Source: Scatosoma sp045652965 (GTDB lineage: Bacteria; Bacillota; Clostridia; Christensenellales; Borkfalkiaceae). From it: a stretch of 32,794 nt of DNA. The stretch covers positions 1 through 32,794 of the forward strand of contig JAZOLI010000035.1 in NCBI GenBank assembly GCA_045652965.1, in the 5' to 3' direction. Below the pieces are notes generated by a model. It searched no databases. It had not been told where the DNA came from and saw only the letters and a program-made list of their open reading frames with translations. The position numbers were made by a program, and so were the translations under genes. This document shows positions 22,866 to 30,047 of this stretch, piece after piece. Within the stretch, counting starts at the first letter, position 1; the number at the start of each line of letters is the position of its first letter.

Positions 22866-24827
22866 TTATGCGTTTTCTTGCAACAAACGGTTAAATTCCG
22901 CTTCGTCTATGATCTTCACGCCCAGCTTTTCCGCTTTCGCGCGTTTGCTACCCGCATCTTCGCCTGCAAGGAGCAGGGTTGTTTTTGCCGTGACCGAGCT
23001 TTGGCAAACGCCGCCGCGTTCTTCAATCAATTTTTGCGCTTCACTTCTTTTAAAGCCCGAAAGTGTGCCCGTGAGCACCACGAATTCACCTGAAAACACG
23101 CCTTCTTTTTTCTCCTCTGACCAAACGGGAACAACGCCCACCCTTTCAAGCGCTTCAAGCTCTTGTTCGTTTCTTTCGTCCTTAAAAAAGTCCACGATAA
23201 GCTTCGCCGTAATTTCGCCCACGTTTTCAAGGGCAAGCAGTTCTTCCACCGTCGCCTTTTTCAAATTTTCGAGCGACCCAAAGCGGCTTGCAAGGTCTTT
23301 CGCTGCGACCCTGCCTACGCCACCGATCCCAATCGCAAAGATAAAACGATCAAGCGTAGGTGTTTTGCTCTTTTCAATCGCCTTGAGCAAATTTTGTATT
23401 TTTTTCGTTTTAAATCCTTCCAAATCGGCAAGATCTTCCGCCGTCAACTTATAAAGATCGGAAAAGGTTTTCACGCCCTTTTTCTCCGTTAAAACAAGAG
23501 CTGTGCTCTCCGAAAAGCCTTCGATATCCATAGCGTTTTTGCTTGCATAGTGATCGAGCTTTGCGACCAAACGTTCCTTACAATCGCGGTTAGGGCAAAA
23601 CAAATGTGCCCCCACTTCTTCCACCGCCGCCCCGCACGCAGGGCAAACGCTCGGTTTCTCAATTTCTTGGCTATTTTCACTATGCTCCGTTGCGCCCAAA
23701 ATTTCGGGGATTACTTCGTTAGAGCGGCGCACGAGCACGCGCGAGCCGATTTTTACGTCCTTTCTCGCTATATCCCCAAAGTTGTTCAAGGTTGCGCGCG
23801 ACACCGTTGCGCCGCCAAGCTCTACGGGTTCTAAAAGGGCAAGGGGGGTAAGTTTTCCCGTTCTGCCCACCTGCCAAATCACGTCTTTTACAATCGTCGT
23901 CACTTCTTCCGCTTCAAATTTATACGCCATTGCCCAACGCGGGGATTTATCGGTGTAGCCCATTTCAAGGCGCAACGCTTCGCCGTTTACCTTAATCACC
24001 GCGCCATCCGTCAACACGTCGATTTCACGGCGCTTTTGCTCAATCTCGGCAATCGCTTCCACCACTTCTTCGCCCGTTTTACAAACTTTAAAATAGGGAA
24101 ACACTTTAAACCCTTCTTTTTCAAGAAATGCATGCGCTTCCACCTGCGAAAATTCTTCCCCGCCCGACGTATAGTTCACGTCGTAGAAATAGATGTCAGG
24201 GCGGCGAAGTTTCGTCACTTTGGGATCGAGATTGCGAATCGCCCCCGCCACGGCGTTTCTCGCGTTTTTAAGCGGCTCGCTTGCCGCGTTGTTATATTCT
24301 TCCAGCACGGACAAACGAATGACCGCTTCGCCGCGCACTTCGAGCGTACCTTGATAGGAAATTTTTAAAGGAAAGGACGGAATGGTGAGCTCTTGCGCCG
24401 TCACGTCTTCCCCGACAACGCCGTTGCCGCGCGTGGTCGCGCGAACAAACTCGCCCTTGTCGTAGGTTAAGCACACCGTTAAACCGTCGAATTTATATTC
24501 CACCGTGTAATCGGGTTTTAACCCTGCACCTGCCGCCGCCTTTTCCACACGGTTAAAAAACGCCGAAAGTTCTTCCACCGTCACCGATTTATCTAAGCTA
24601 AAAAGCGGGGCGATATGTTGATGTTTTTCAAACCCCTTGATGGGCTCGCCTCCCACTCTACGCGTGGGGCTATCGGTATACACTTCGCCGCTTTCTTCTT
24701 CCAGCTTTCTAAGCTCGTCGTAAAGCGCATCGTATTCCTTATCCGACACAGTGGGGTTATCCAAAACGTAATATTCATACGCCCACTTGTTGAGAACGTC
24801 TACAAGCTCTCGTTTTCTATCGTTCAT
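22866..24827 (-). CDS. ligA: NAD-dependent DNA ligase
   Basis: 653 residues, a little shorter than the usual 670. LigA seals nicks during replication and repair. Order of parts: the Ia domain (YYVLDNPTVSDKEYD), the adenylation domain with the active Lys in EYKFDGLT (about 109-116), the OB fold (WQVGRTGKLTPLA), a four-cysteine zinc finger (CPAC...CPNRDC), helix-hairpin-helix repeats (FIFAIGIGGVG, LENVGEITA), and a C-terminal BRCT domain (VVLTGTLSGF). It starts 14 bases after pcrA with an AAGGGG site; pcrA-ligA pairing is standard in Firmicutes. Confidence 0.97.
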   Translation of the reverse strand: MNDRKRELVDVLNKWAYEYYVLDNPTVSDKEYDALYDELRKLEEESGEVYTDSPTRRVGGEPIKGFEKHQHIAPLFSLDKSVTVEELSAFFNRVEKAAAGAGLKPDYTVEYKFDGLTVCLTYDKGEFVRATTRGNGVVGEDVTAQELTIPSFPLKISYQGTLEVRGEAVIRLSVLEEYNNAASEPLKNARNAVAGAIRNLDPKVTKLRRPDIYFYDVNYTSGGEEFSQVEAHAFLEKEGFKVFPYFKVCKTGEEVVEAIAEIEQKRREIDVLTDGAVIKVNGEALRLEMGYTDKSPRWAMAYKFEAEEVTTIVKDVIWQVGRTGKLTPLALLEPVELGGATVSRATLNNFGDIARKDVKIGSRVLVRRSNEVIPEILGATEHSENSQEIEKPSVCPACGAAVEEVGAHLFCPNRDCKERLVAKLDHYASKNAMDIEGFSESTALVLTEKKGVKTFSDLYKLTAEDLADLEGFKTKKIQNLLKAIEKSKTPTLDRFIFAIGIGGVGRVAAKDLASRFGSLENLKKATVEELLALENVGEITAKLIVDFFKDERNEQELEALERVGVVPVWSEEKKEGVFSGEFVVLTGTLSGFKRSEAQKLIEERGGVCQSSVTAKTTLLLAGEDAGSKRAKAEKLGVKIIDEAEFNRLLQENA

Positions 24828-24841
24828 TTCTTTTCCCCTTT

Positions 24842-27274
24842 TTATCCAAGCACCGTCAAAGGCGCTAAGTTAGCTGATAATTGCTTGATGCCAATGCCAG
24901 CAAACGCGATGTCAACGATCATGTTCGCGCCAATGCCTTTCACCGCAACGATCGTGCCGATGCCAAACTTGGGATGTTTCACTTTTACCCCCGTTCTAAA
25001 CGCACTCAAATCCTTGCCGCCAACGCTCGGGCGCGTAGCCGCACGCGCAACACCGCCGTAAGCAAAGCCGCTCTCTTTTTGACCCAACGGCTTATTATAC
25101 GAAGAGCCGTAAGACGAGCTTCCGTAGGACGAACTTCCATAGGTCGAGCCGCCGTTCCACACCGAACGTTTTATCGCTGAATTTTCCCGATCGGAAGAGC
25201 GCGAGCCATAGCCACCGCCATAACTGTTATAGCCACCATAGCCGCTACCATAACCGCCGTATTTGTTGTTAGAACTATACCTGCCCCCACCGTAGGCTGC
25301 GTTGCCGTAGCTTTCAGGATCGTCGAAACCGTCGTAGCCACGCGGGGCATAGCGCTTATCTTCAGGCAAATCGAGCACAGACGAAAGCTCTTTTAAAAAA
25401 CGTGAGCGCACCGTCGGCTCGCGCTTTCCGTAAAGATATCTACTCTTGGAACGAGTGAGATAAATGCGTTTCATAGCGCGCGTGATGGCAACGTACATAA
25501 GCCGCCGTTCTTCTTCCATGTCGTCTTCGTTGCCAACGGCACGGGAAACGGGCAAAATGTTTTCTTCCATACCGCACACGAACACGCATTTAAATTCAAG
25601 CCCTTTTACCGAGTGAATGGTGGCAAGAGACACGTAGTTTCCATCGTCCATATCGTCGGTGTCGGAAGATAAGGTCACTTGGTTAAGATAATCGGTAAGC
25701 GTTGCCTCCTTGTTAAGCCTGCAATATTCGTCAACGGAATTGATAAATTCTTCAATGTTTGCGCGCTTGTTGATGCTCTCATCCGAATCGTCGGCGTAAG
25801 CTTCGCGCATTTGCGTTTCCACCACGATCTTTTTCACGAGCTCGTCTACAGGCATGCTTTGGCTTTCCATAATCCAGCTTTTCACAAGCTCGCGGAAATT
25901 TTCAAGCTTTTGCTTGGTTGCGCCCGAAAAACCGAGCAAATCCAAATCGAATAAGGCATCGTAAACGGAAAGCTCGTTTTCAAAGGCATAATTTTGCAAA
26001 ATTTCCACCGTTTTCGCACCAATTCCGCGCTTGGGGAAGTTGATAATTCGCGTCAACGCTTCGCTATCGAAAGGATTGTTGACAAGCCGCAAATAGGCAA
26101 GCATATCTTTGATTTCTTTGCGCTCAAAGAACTTGAAACCACCGAACACCTTAAAGGGAATGCCGTCGGCAAGAAATTCTTGTTCGAGTGAGCGCGTGAG
26201 CGCGTTGAGCCGCATTAAAACGGCGAAATCAGAATAGCGGAAGCCCCTTGACACAAGCCCAACGATGGTGTGCGCGATAAAGCGCGCTTCTCCGCTTTCT
26301 TCTTCCGCTTCGTAAACCTTGGCAGGCTCGCCTTCGTCGTTGTTTGTCCAAAGCGTTTTATCCTTGCGCCGGCCGTTATTTTTAATCACGGTGTTGGCAA
26401 GGTTTAATATCGTTTTCGTGGAGCGATAGTTGCGTTCCAGCTTAAACACTTTCGCGCCCTTAAAATCCTTTTCAAAATGGAGTATATTTTCAATTTTTGC
26501 GCCGCGCCAACCGTAAATGGATTGATCGTCGTCGCCCACGGCAAACAGGTTTCCATGCGCGGAGGCGAGCATTTTAATGATCTCATATTGCACTTCGTTC
26601 GTGTCCTGAAACTCGTCCACGAGAATGTAGCGAAAACGCCCGGATAAATATTCGCGCGCTTCTTCGTTGGTTTTGAGCAAGCGGCGCGTTTCGTTTAACA
26701 AATCGTCGAAATCGAGCGCGTTGTTTTCGCGCAAATGCTTTTGATAGCGTGCATACACTTTCGTCACCTGTTCAATGTCGTGATCGCCTGCGTATTCCTC
26801 AGCGTAGCGCTCAGGCGAAAAGCCGAGCATCTTCGCGTTGGCGATATGATATTTCACCGATTTAAGCAATTTTTCATCGTCAAAATCACATTCTTGGAAG
26901 GATTTTTTAATGATGTTGTTGCGCTCCGTTTCACTATAAATAGAAAAGTTTTCTTGTATGCCCGCTTCCTTTGCAAACATACGCAAAATACGCACGCACA
27001 TACTATGAATGGTGCAAACCCAAGCACGAGAAATGTCGGCAATGCGGAAAAGCCGCTCCTTCATTTCGTTAGCGGCTTTGTTGGTGAATGTGATGGCAAG
27101 GATAGACTCGCTCGACACACGTTTTTCTTGTAAAATGTGCGCAATGCGCGAAGTTAAAACACGCGTTTTGCCGCTCCCTGCTCCTGCCAAAACGAGCACG
27201 GGGCCTTCCGTTTGCAAAACAGGCTCGAGTTGTTCATCGTTTAAATTTTCAAGTATTTCATTCGTTTCTATCAT
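24842..27274 (-). CDS. pcrA: DNA helicase PcrA/UvrD with Gly/Tyr/Ser-rich linker
   Basis: 810 residues from the ATG at 27274, longer than B. subtilis PcrA (739). A superfamily 1 helicase for repair and removal of proteins from DNA. Motifs: LAGAGSGKTRVL (Walker A), AITFTNKAANEM, DEFQDTN, VGDDDQSIYGWRGA, NYRSTKTIL, SVKGLEFKCVF and VAITRAMKR. The core ends near residue 640; residues about 647-753 are a low-complexity stretch rich in Gly, Tyr and Ser; the last 57 form the Tudor-like domain (GVKVKHPKFGIGTI) that binds RNA polymerase in other species. Seven codons upstream are open, but they lie in the promoter; the chosen ATG has no ribosome binding site and appears leaderless. Confidence 0.96.
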   Translation of the reverse strand: MIETNEILENLNDEQLEPVLQTEGPVLVLAGAGSGKTRVLTSRIAHILQEKRVSSESILAITFTNKAANEMKERLFRIADISRAWVCTIHSMCVRILRMFAKEAGIQENFSIYSETERNNIIKKSFQECDFDDEKLLKSVKYHIANAKMLGFSPERYAEEYAGDHDIEQVTKVYARYQKHLRENNALDFDDLLNETRRLLKTNEEAREYLSGRFRYILVDEFQDTNEVQYEIIKMLASAHGNLFAVGDDDQSIYGWRGAKIENILHFEKDFKGAKVFKLERNYRSTKTILNLANTVIKNNGRRKDKTLWTNNDEGEPAKVYEAEEESGEARFIAHTIVGLVSRGFRYSDFAVLMRLNALTRSLEQEFLADGIPFKVFGGFKFFERKEIKDMLAYLRLVNNPFDSEALTRIINFPKRGIGAKTVEILQNYAFENELSVYDALFDLDLLGFSGATKQKLENFRELVKSWIMESQSMPVDELVKKIVVETQMREAYADDSDESINKRANIEEFINSVDEYCRLNKEATLTDYLNQVTLSSDTDDMDDGNYVSLATIHSVKGLEFKCVFVCGMEENILPVSRAVGNEDDMEEERRLMYVAITRAMKRIYLTRSKSRYLYGKREPTVRSRFLKELSSVLDLPEDKRYAPRGYDGFDDPESYGNAAYGGGRYSSNNKYGGYGSGYGGYNSYGGGYGSRSSDRENSAIKRSVWNGGSTYGSSSYGSSSYGSSYNKPLGQKESGFAYGGVARAATRPSVGGKDLSAFRTGVKVKHPKFGIGTIVAVKGIGANMIVDIAFAGIGIKQLSANLAPLTVLG
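25107..25151 (-). repeat. Three 15-bp units inside the pcrA low-complexity region
   Basis: Three head-to-tail 15-base units, each encoding a variant of Ser-Ser-Tyr-Gly-Ser, differ at several positions. They sit within the larger Gly/Tyr/Ser-rich stretch (25016-25336) and suggest growth of the linker by local duplication. Confidence 0.7.
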
Positions 27275-27283
27275 AGCACTTTT

Positions 27284-27312
27284 ATTATAGCACAAAAGGG
27301 AAATTTTTGCAA
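27284..27312 (-). promoter_or_regulatory. Sigma-A promoter of pcrA-ligA, placed for a leaderless message
   Basis: TTGCAA (27307-27312), a 17-base spacer ending in TGC, and TATAAT (27284-27289). The expected start at about 27277 leaves only 2-4 bases before the pcrA ATG at 27274. Confidence 0.85.
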
Positions 27313-27319
27313 GCGACTT

Positions 27320-27739
27320 TTAGGCGTTTTTATCAAGCGCGTCAAATTCGCATTCGCGGCGAAAACGTTCGAGTGCGCGAAGATATTTTTCGCTTAAAGA
27401 TAGCGTGTAGCGTTGCTTTTCTTCATAGGAAAGGCTTTGATAATATTCCACGTCGGTGAGCCGACCAATCGCGTCGCTCACTTCCCCTTCGGATAAAAGC
27501 ATTTGTTTCACTTTAAGATAAAATTCGTCTTCCTTGTTGCCTGCAATCTTAACCGAAACTTGCTCGGCAAAATAGCGCTCGGCTTTGCTTTCGTTCAAGC
27601 CCTGCTGCCTTGCTTTTTCCAAACGTTCGCCTAAATCTTCCTTGCATTCGAGCCAAAAACCGCTTTTTATGCGCGATTTTGCCCGCCGTGCTTCTTCTCT
27701 TAACGTGCGTTCAACGTTCGTCCTCGTTTCGTATGACAT
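27320..27739 (-). CDS. Unknown helical, charged 139-residue protein
   Basis: I do not recognise this family. It is probably real: the frame fills the gap between rpsU and the pcrA promoter, and its ATG has an AAAGGAG site at the right distance. The protein is highly charged (many Glu, Arg, Lys) and appears all-helical, with no transmembrane or signal segment; residues about 30-60 and 95-130 could form coiled or packed helices (for example YYQSLSYEEKQRYTLSLSEK). It lies after the rpsU terminator with no promoter between, so it may be expressed by read-through from rpsU. In many Firmicutes yqeY sits here, but this does not resemble YqeY. Confidence 0.75.
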   Translation of the reverse strand: MSYETRTNVERTLREEARRAKSRIKSGFWLECKEDLGERLEKARQQGLNESKAERYFAEQVSVKIAGNKEDEFYLKVKQMLLSEGEVSDAIGRLTDVEYYQSLSYEEKQRYTLSLSEKYLRALERFRRECEFDALDKNA

Positions 27740-27772
27740 ATTTTATCTCCTTTCGTCAATTTTCGCAAGAAA

Positions 27773-27799
27773 AAAAACTCACGTTCTCCGTGAGTTTTT
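27773..27799 (-). terminator. Intrinsic terminator after rpsU
   Basis: AAAAACTCACG pairs with CGTGAGTTTTT (11 bp, 5-base loop), followed on the minus strand by further T residues and CTTGCG. It begins 6 bases past the rpsU stop. Confidence 0.9.
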
Positions 27800-27805
27800 C
27801 TTTCG

Positions 27806-27982
27806 TTAATTTCTGCTTCTCTTACGAGCTGCTTCCGCTTTCTTCTTTCTTCTAACGGAAGGTTTTTCATAAAATTCCTTCTTGCGAAGATCGCCGATGA
27901 TACCATCGCGAGAGCACTTTCTCTTTAAGCGGCGCAATGCGCTTTCAACGTTTTCGTTTTCTCCTACTTTTACCGTGGACAT
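27806..27982 (-). CDS. rpsU: Ribosomal protein bS21
   Basis: 58 residues. bS21 belongs to the small subunit and helps initiation. The core VESALRRLKRKCSRDG, KKEFYEKPSVRRKKK and the basic tail AARKRSRN match the family. An upstream in-frame GTG at 27994 would add four residues; the ATG at 27982 gives the usual MSxxxVGxNE-type start and follows AAGGAA closely, so I prefer it. It has its own strong promoter and a terminator immediately after the stop. Confidence 0.95.
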   Translation of the reverse strand: MSTVKVGENENVESALRRLKRKCSRDGIIGDLRKKEFYEKPSVRRKKKAEAARKRSRN

Positions 27983-28031
27983 TTCCTTTTTCACCCGCCT
28001 TTGCTCAATCGCATTTTTTATTTACCTAAAA

Positions 28032-28060
28032 ATTATAGCAATTTCACGCAAGGGTGTCAA
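28032..28060 (-). promoter_or_regulatory. Strong sigma-A promoter of rpsU
   Basis: Perfect TTGACA (28055-28060), a 17-base spacer ending in TGC, and perfect TATAAT (28032-28037). The leader is about 43 bases. Between this and the gene ending at 28150 I see only AT-rich sequence without a clear terminator. Confidence 0.92.
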
Positions 28061-28149
28061 GCTTTTTTAAGCCGTTTTTTGGGGTTTTTAAGGAAATTTT
28101 TCCAATTTTGATTTTTAAAAAAACGCTATTCGTCGAATTTTGACAAAGG

Positions 28150-28773
28150 TTAGTTTATTTTCTCAAAATCGGAAGCAGGGTGCTTACACCAAGGACAAAT
28201 AAAATCTTCGGGAAGCTCGCCTTCGTGGGTATATCCGCAAATTTTACAAACCCATTTTTCCTTCCCGCCCTTGTCTTCTTCCGCTTTGGGCGCGGCAGGT
28301 TTGGGTTTGATGTTGCTTTGATAATATTCATAGCTCACCGATTTTTCATCAGAAAGCGTTTTCGCTTCCGTCACTTCGGCAACAAACAGGGTGTGCGTGC
28401 CATAATCGTAGAAATCGATCACTTTCGCGCTCATCACCGCGTTTGCATATTCGGGAAGATAATAAAGTCCGTTTTCCGTTGTAGGATAGTTCTTTCCTGC
28501 AAATTTATCCGTGTCGCGTCCCGAACAGAACCCGAACTGTTTAAACGTTTCAAACGGCGTTTTTTCCGTTAAAACCGACACGTTAAACACGCCCGTTTTA
28601 CGCAAAAGCTCTTCGGTGTAATTGGCTTTGTTGACAAACACAACGATGCGTTTGGGGTTATCGGTGATCATCGACACCGTGTTCACAATGCAACCGTTTT
28701 GCTTTTCCCCATCCGTGCTCGTTAAAACGAACAAGCCGTAGGTGATTTTATACATAGCTTCCTTTTCAATCAT
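28150..28773 (-). CDS. Flavin reductase-rubredoxin fusion protein (Hrb-like)
   Basis: 207 residues. Residues 1-about 150 are an FMN-binding flavin reductase domain (MYKITYGLFVLTS, NGCIVNTVSMIT, FNVSVLTEKTPFETFKQFG with FCSGRDTDKFAG). A Lys/Pro/Ala/Glu linker leads to a C-terminal rubredoxin-like domain with two CxxC pairs (WVCKICGYTHEG, FICPWCKHPAS). In Moorella the same layout (Hrb) passes electrons from NADH to the oxygen/NO reductase FprA. Such a role, or electron supply to the superoxide reductase just upstream, is an inference; no FprA gene is in the window. The start at 28773 matches the Hrb pattern and has AAAGGG upstream. Confidence 0.88.
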   Translation of the reverse strand: MIEKEAMYKITYGLFVLTSTDGEKQNGCIVNTVSMITDNPKRIVVFVNKANYTEELLRKTGVFNVSVLTEKTPFETFKQFGFCSGRDTDKFAGKNYPTTENGLYYLPEYANAVMSAKVIDFYDYGTHTLFVAEVTEAKTLSDEKSVSYEYYQSNIKPKPAAPKAEEDKGGKEKWVCKICGYTHEGELPEDFICPWCKHPASDFEKIN

Positions 28774-28806
28774 AATTTTAACCCTTTATATGATAATATT
28801 TTTTTT

Positions 28807-28898
28807 AACGCGAAGATACAAGCCAGTCAAGGCGCGCGAGCATTTGTTGACGGGAGCGTACATAAACGTACGTGATAAAAACAAAGCGGAGTGCAACG
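28807..28898. repeat. 92-bp direct repeat, copy 1
   Basis: It is 92 bases long, 7 of which differ from copy 2 at 28934-29025 (about 92% identity). The central part holds CGTAC-ATAAAC-GTACG, able to form a short hairpin. It lies between the Hrb-like and superoxide reductase genes and codes for nothing convincing; short open frames through it show no family resemblance. It looks like an interspersed intergenic repeat. Confidence 0.9.
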
Positions 28899-28933
28899 CT
28901 TGGTTTTCAAACAAAAAACTTTACCCGAAGTAA

Positions 28934-29025
28934 AACGCGGAGATGCGAGCAAGTCAAGGCGCGCGAGCATTTGTTGACGGGAGCGTACATAAACGTACGT
29001 GACCGAAACAAAGCGGAGTGCAACG
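28934..29025. repeat. 92-bp direct repeat, copy 2
   Basis: Second copy in the same orientation, 35 bases after copy 1 (offset 127 bases). The central stretch of about 50 bases is identical in both copies, while differences cluster at the left end and after the ACGTACGTGA segment. The copy ends 26 bases past the superoxide reductase stop. Confidence 0.9.
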
Positions 29026-29050
29026 ATGAATTGCGACGCATATACGTGTT

Positions 29051-29401
29051 TTACACTTTCCATAAGCCGTGGAGATTACAATAAGCATACACCCCAACGA
29101 GCTTATCGCCATCGGCAAGCGTGAAAGAACAAACGGGCGCGCTTCCTGCTGCTAAATATTTCACTTGATAGCCTTGCTCCGTTTCAATCGCCACCCATTC
29201 AATCAAATGCTCTTCGGTCATGGGATGCGCAACGCTACCAACGTCCACTTTCACTTGCTTGCATTTCTTCGTCACCACAGGCACGTGCTTTTCTTGCGCC
29301 GCGTCCGTGCTACCTGCCACAAGCTCTTTCCAGCCATCTAATTTCAATTCCACTTTAGAAATAATTGTTTTTTTACATGCTTCACATTGATAAATTTTCA
29401 T
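29051..29401 (-). CDS. dfx: Superoxide reductase (desulfoferrodoxin family) with reduced N-terminal iron site
   Basis: 116 residues. It reduces superoxide to hydrogen peroxide without making oxygen, as in strict anaerobes. The catalytic iron site is complete: EKHVPVV (first His), GSVAHPMTEEHLIEW (two His) and the C-terminal CNLHGLW (Cys and His). The N-terminal desulforedoxin part keeps only one cysteine pair (Cys6, Cys9); the CC pair that completes the second iron site in desulfoferrodoxins is missing, with ELVAGSTDAAQEKH directly following. It is therefore closer to a one-iron enzyme with a leftover CxxC. It has its own promoter, a palindromic operator and an AAGGAG site. Confidence 0.93.
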   Translation of the reverse strand: MKIYQCEACKKTIISKVELKLDGWKELVAGSTDAAQEKHVPVVTKKCKQVKVDVGSVAHPMTEEHLIEWVAIETEQGYQVKYLAAGSAPVCSFTLADGDKLVGVYAYCNLHGLWKV

Positions 29402-29416
29402 AACTTTTTCTCCTTA

Positions 29417-29433
29417 TTAGGATTAAATCCTAA
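29417..29433. promoter_or_regulatory. Perfect palindrome at the dfx transcription start (likely operator)
   Basis: TTAGGATT-A-AATCCTAA, an 8-1-8 perfect inverted repeat, lies 4 bases past the -10 box and covers the expected start site. The 7-1-7 core has the layout of Fur/PerR-family boxes but not their sequence. As RNA it could also form a small hairpin just before the ribosome binding site. Confidence 0.7.
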
Positions 29434-29437
29434 ATAA

Positions 29438-29466
29438 ATTATAGCACAAACATTTAGCCATGTCAA
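29438..29466 (-). promoter_or_regulatory. Sigma-A promoter of dfx
   Basis: Perfect TTGACA (29461-29466), a 17-base spacer ending in TGC, and perfect TATAAT (29438-29443). Start expected near 29431, leader about 30 bases. Confidence 0.92.
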
Positions 29467-29525
29467 CAGTTTGCACGTAAATTTTTTAAACAATTCTTTA
29501 AAAAGTGAAAAATTTTTGGCGAATT

Positions 29526-30047
29526 TTATTCGATATAGAACACGCGATTTTCCTTGCGGGGCTTTGAAGCAGGTTCCATATCAGGATAACCGATCACGCA
29601 GTTGCCAATGCCTTCAAAATCACCTTTGATTCCAAGCTTTTCCAAAATAGCTTTCCCTTCGGGCGATTCAAACGTTTCCTTAGCTCTATGAATCCAACAC
29701 GCGCCAAGCCCGAGCGAATGCGCAGCAAGGAGCATATTTCCCATGGTGAGCGAGCCATCGTAAAGATAGGTGTGAGCGCTTTTATCTGCGAGCACCACGA
29801 GCACGCAAGGTGCGCCATAGAAAGGATCAGCGCGGAAAAAGGGATCGCTCCCTGCGTTCAAGCGAGAAAGCTCGTCGCGCGTTTCCTTGTCGGTGACGGC
29901 GATCACGATGGGTGCTTGCTTGTTCAAACCCGACGGCGCGTAAAGCCCTGCTTCCACGATCTTTTCAATCAACTCTTTAGGCACGGGCGTGTCCTTAAAT
30001 TTTTTCACGCTTTTGCGATCTTTAATCGCCTTTAACACTTCGTTCAT
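29526..30047 (-). CDS. Nitroreductase family FMN-dependent oxidoreductase
   Basis: 173 residues from the ATG at 30047. The family reduces nitro compounds, quinones or flavins using FMN and NAD(P)H. Recognisable parts are IKDRKSVKKFKDTPVPKE (the RxSxRxF-type FMN phosphate motif, with Lys for the second Arg), YAPSGLNKQAPI (about 33-44) and the GLGACWIHRAKE segment. An in-frame extension of 35 codons is open upstream but runs antiparallel to nothing conserved and overlaps luxS; the chosen ATG overlaps the luxS stop by 4 bases and follows GGAG. Substrate cannot be told. Confidence 0.92.
   Translation of the reverse strand: MNEVLKAIKDRKSVKKFKDTPVPKELIEKIVEAGLYAPSGLNKQAPIVIAVTDKETRDELSRLNAGSDPFFRADPFYGAPCVLVVLADKSAHTYLYDGSLTMGNMLLAAHSLGLGACWIHRAKETFESPEGKAILEKLGIKGDFEGIGNCVIGYPDMEPASKPRKENRVFYIE

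Noticed and set aside
28774..28835. Promoter for the Hrb-like gene (TTGTAT-17-TATTAT) partly inside repeat copy 1
   Set aside because: Spacing fits, but both boxes are poor and the region is AT-rich, so a chance match is likely; not listed as a feature.
28827..29084. Short open frames on both strands through the 92-bp repeats
   Set aside because: They arise from the repeated DNA itself; both strands and several frames are open, and none has a ribosome binding site or family match.
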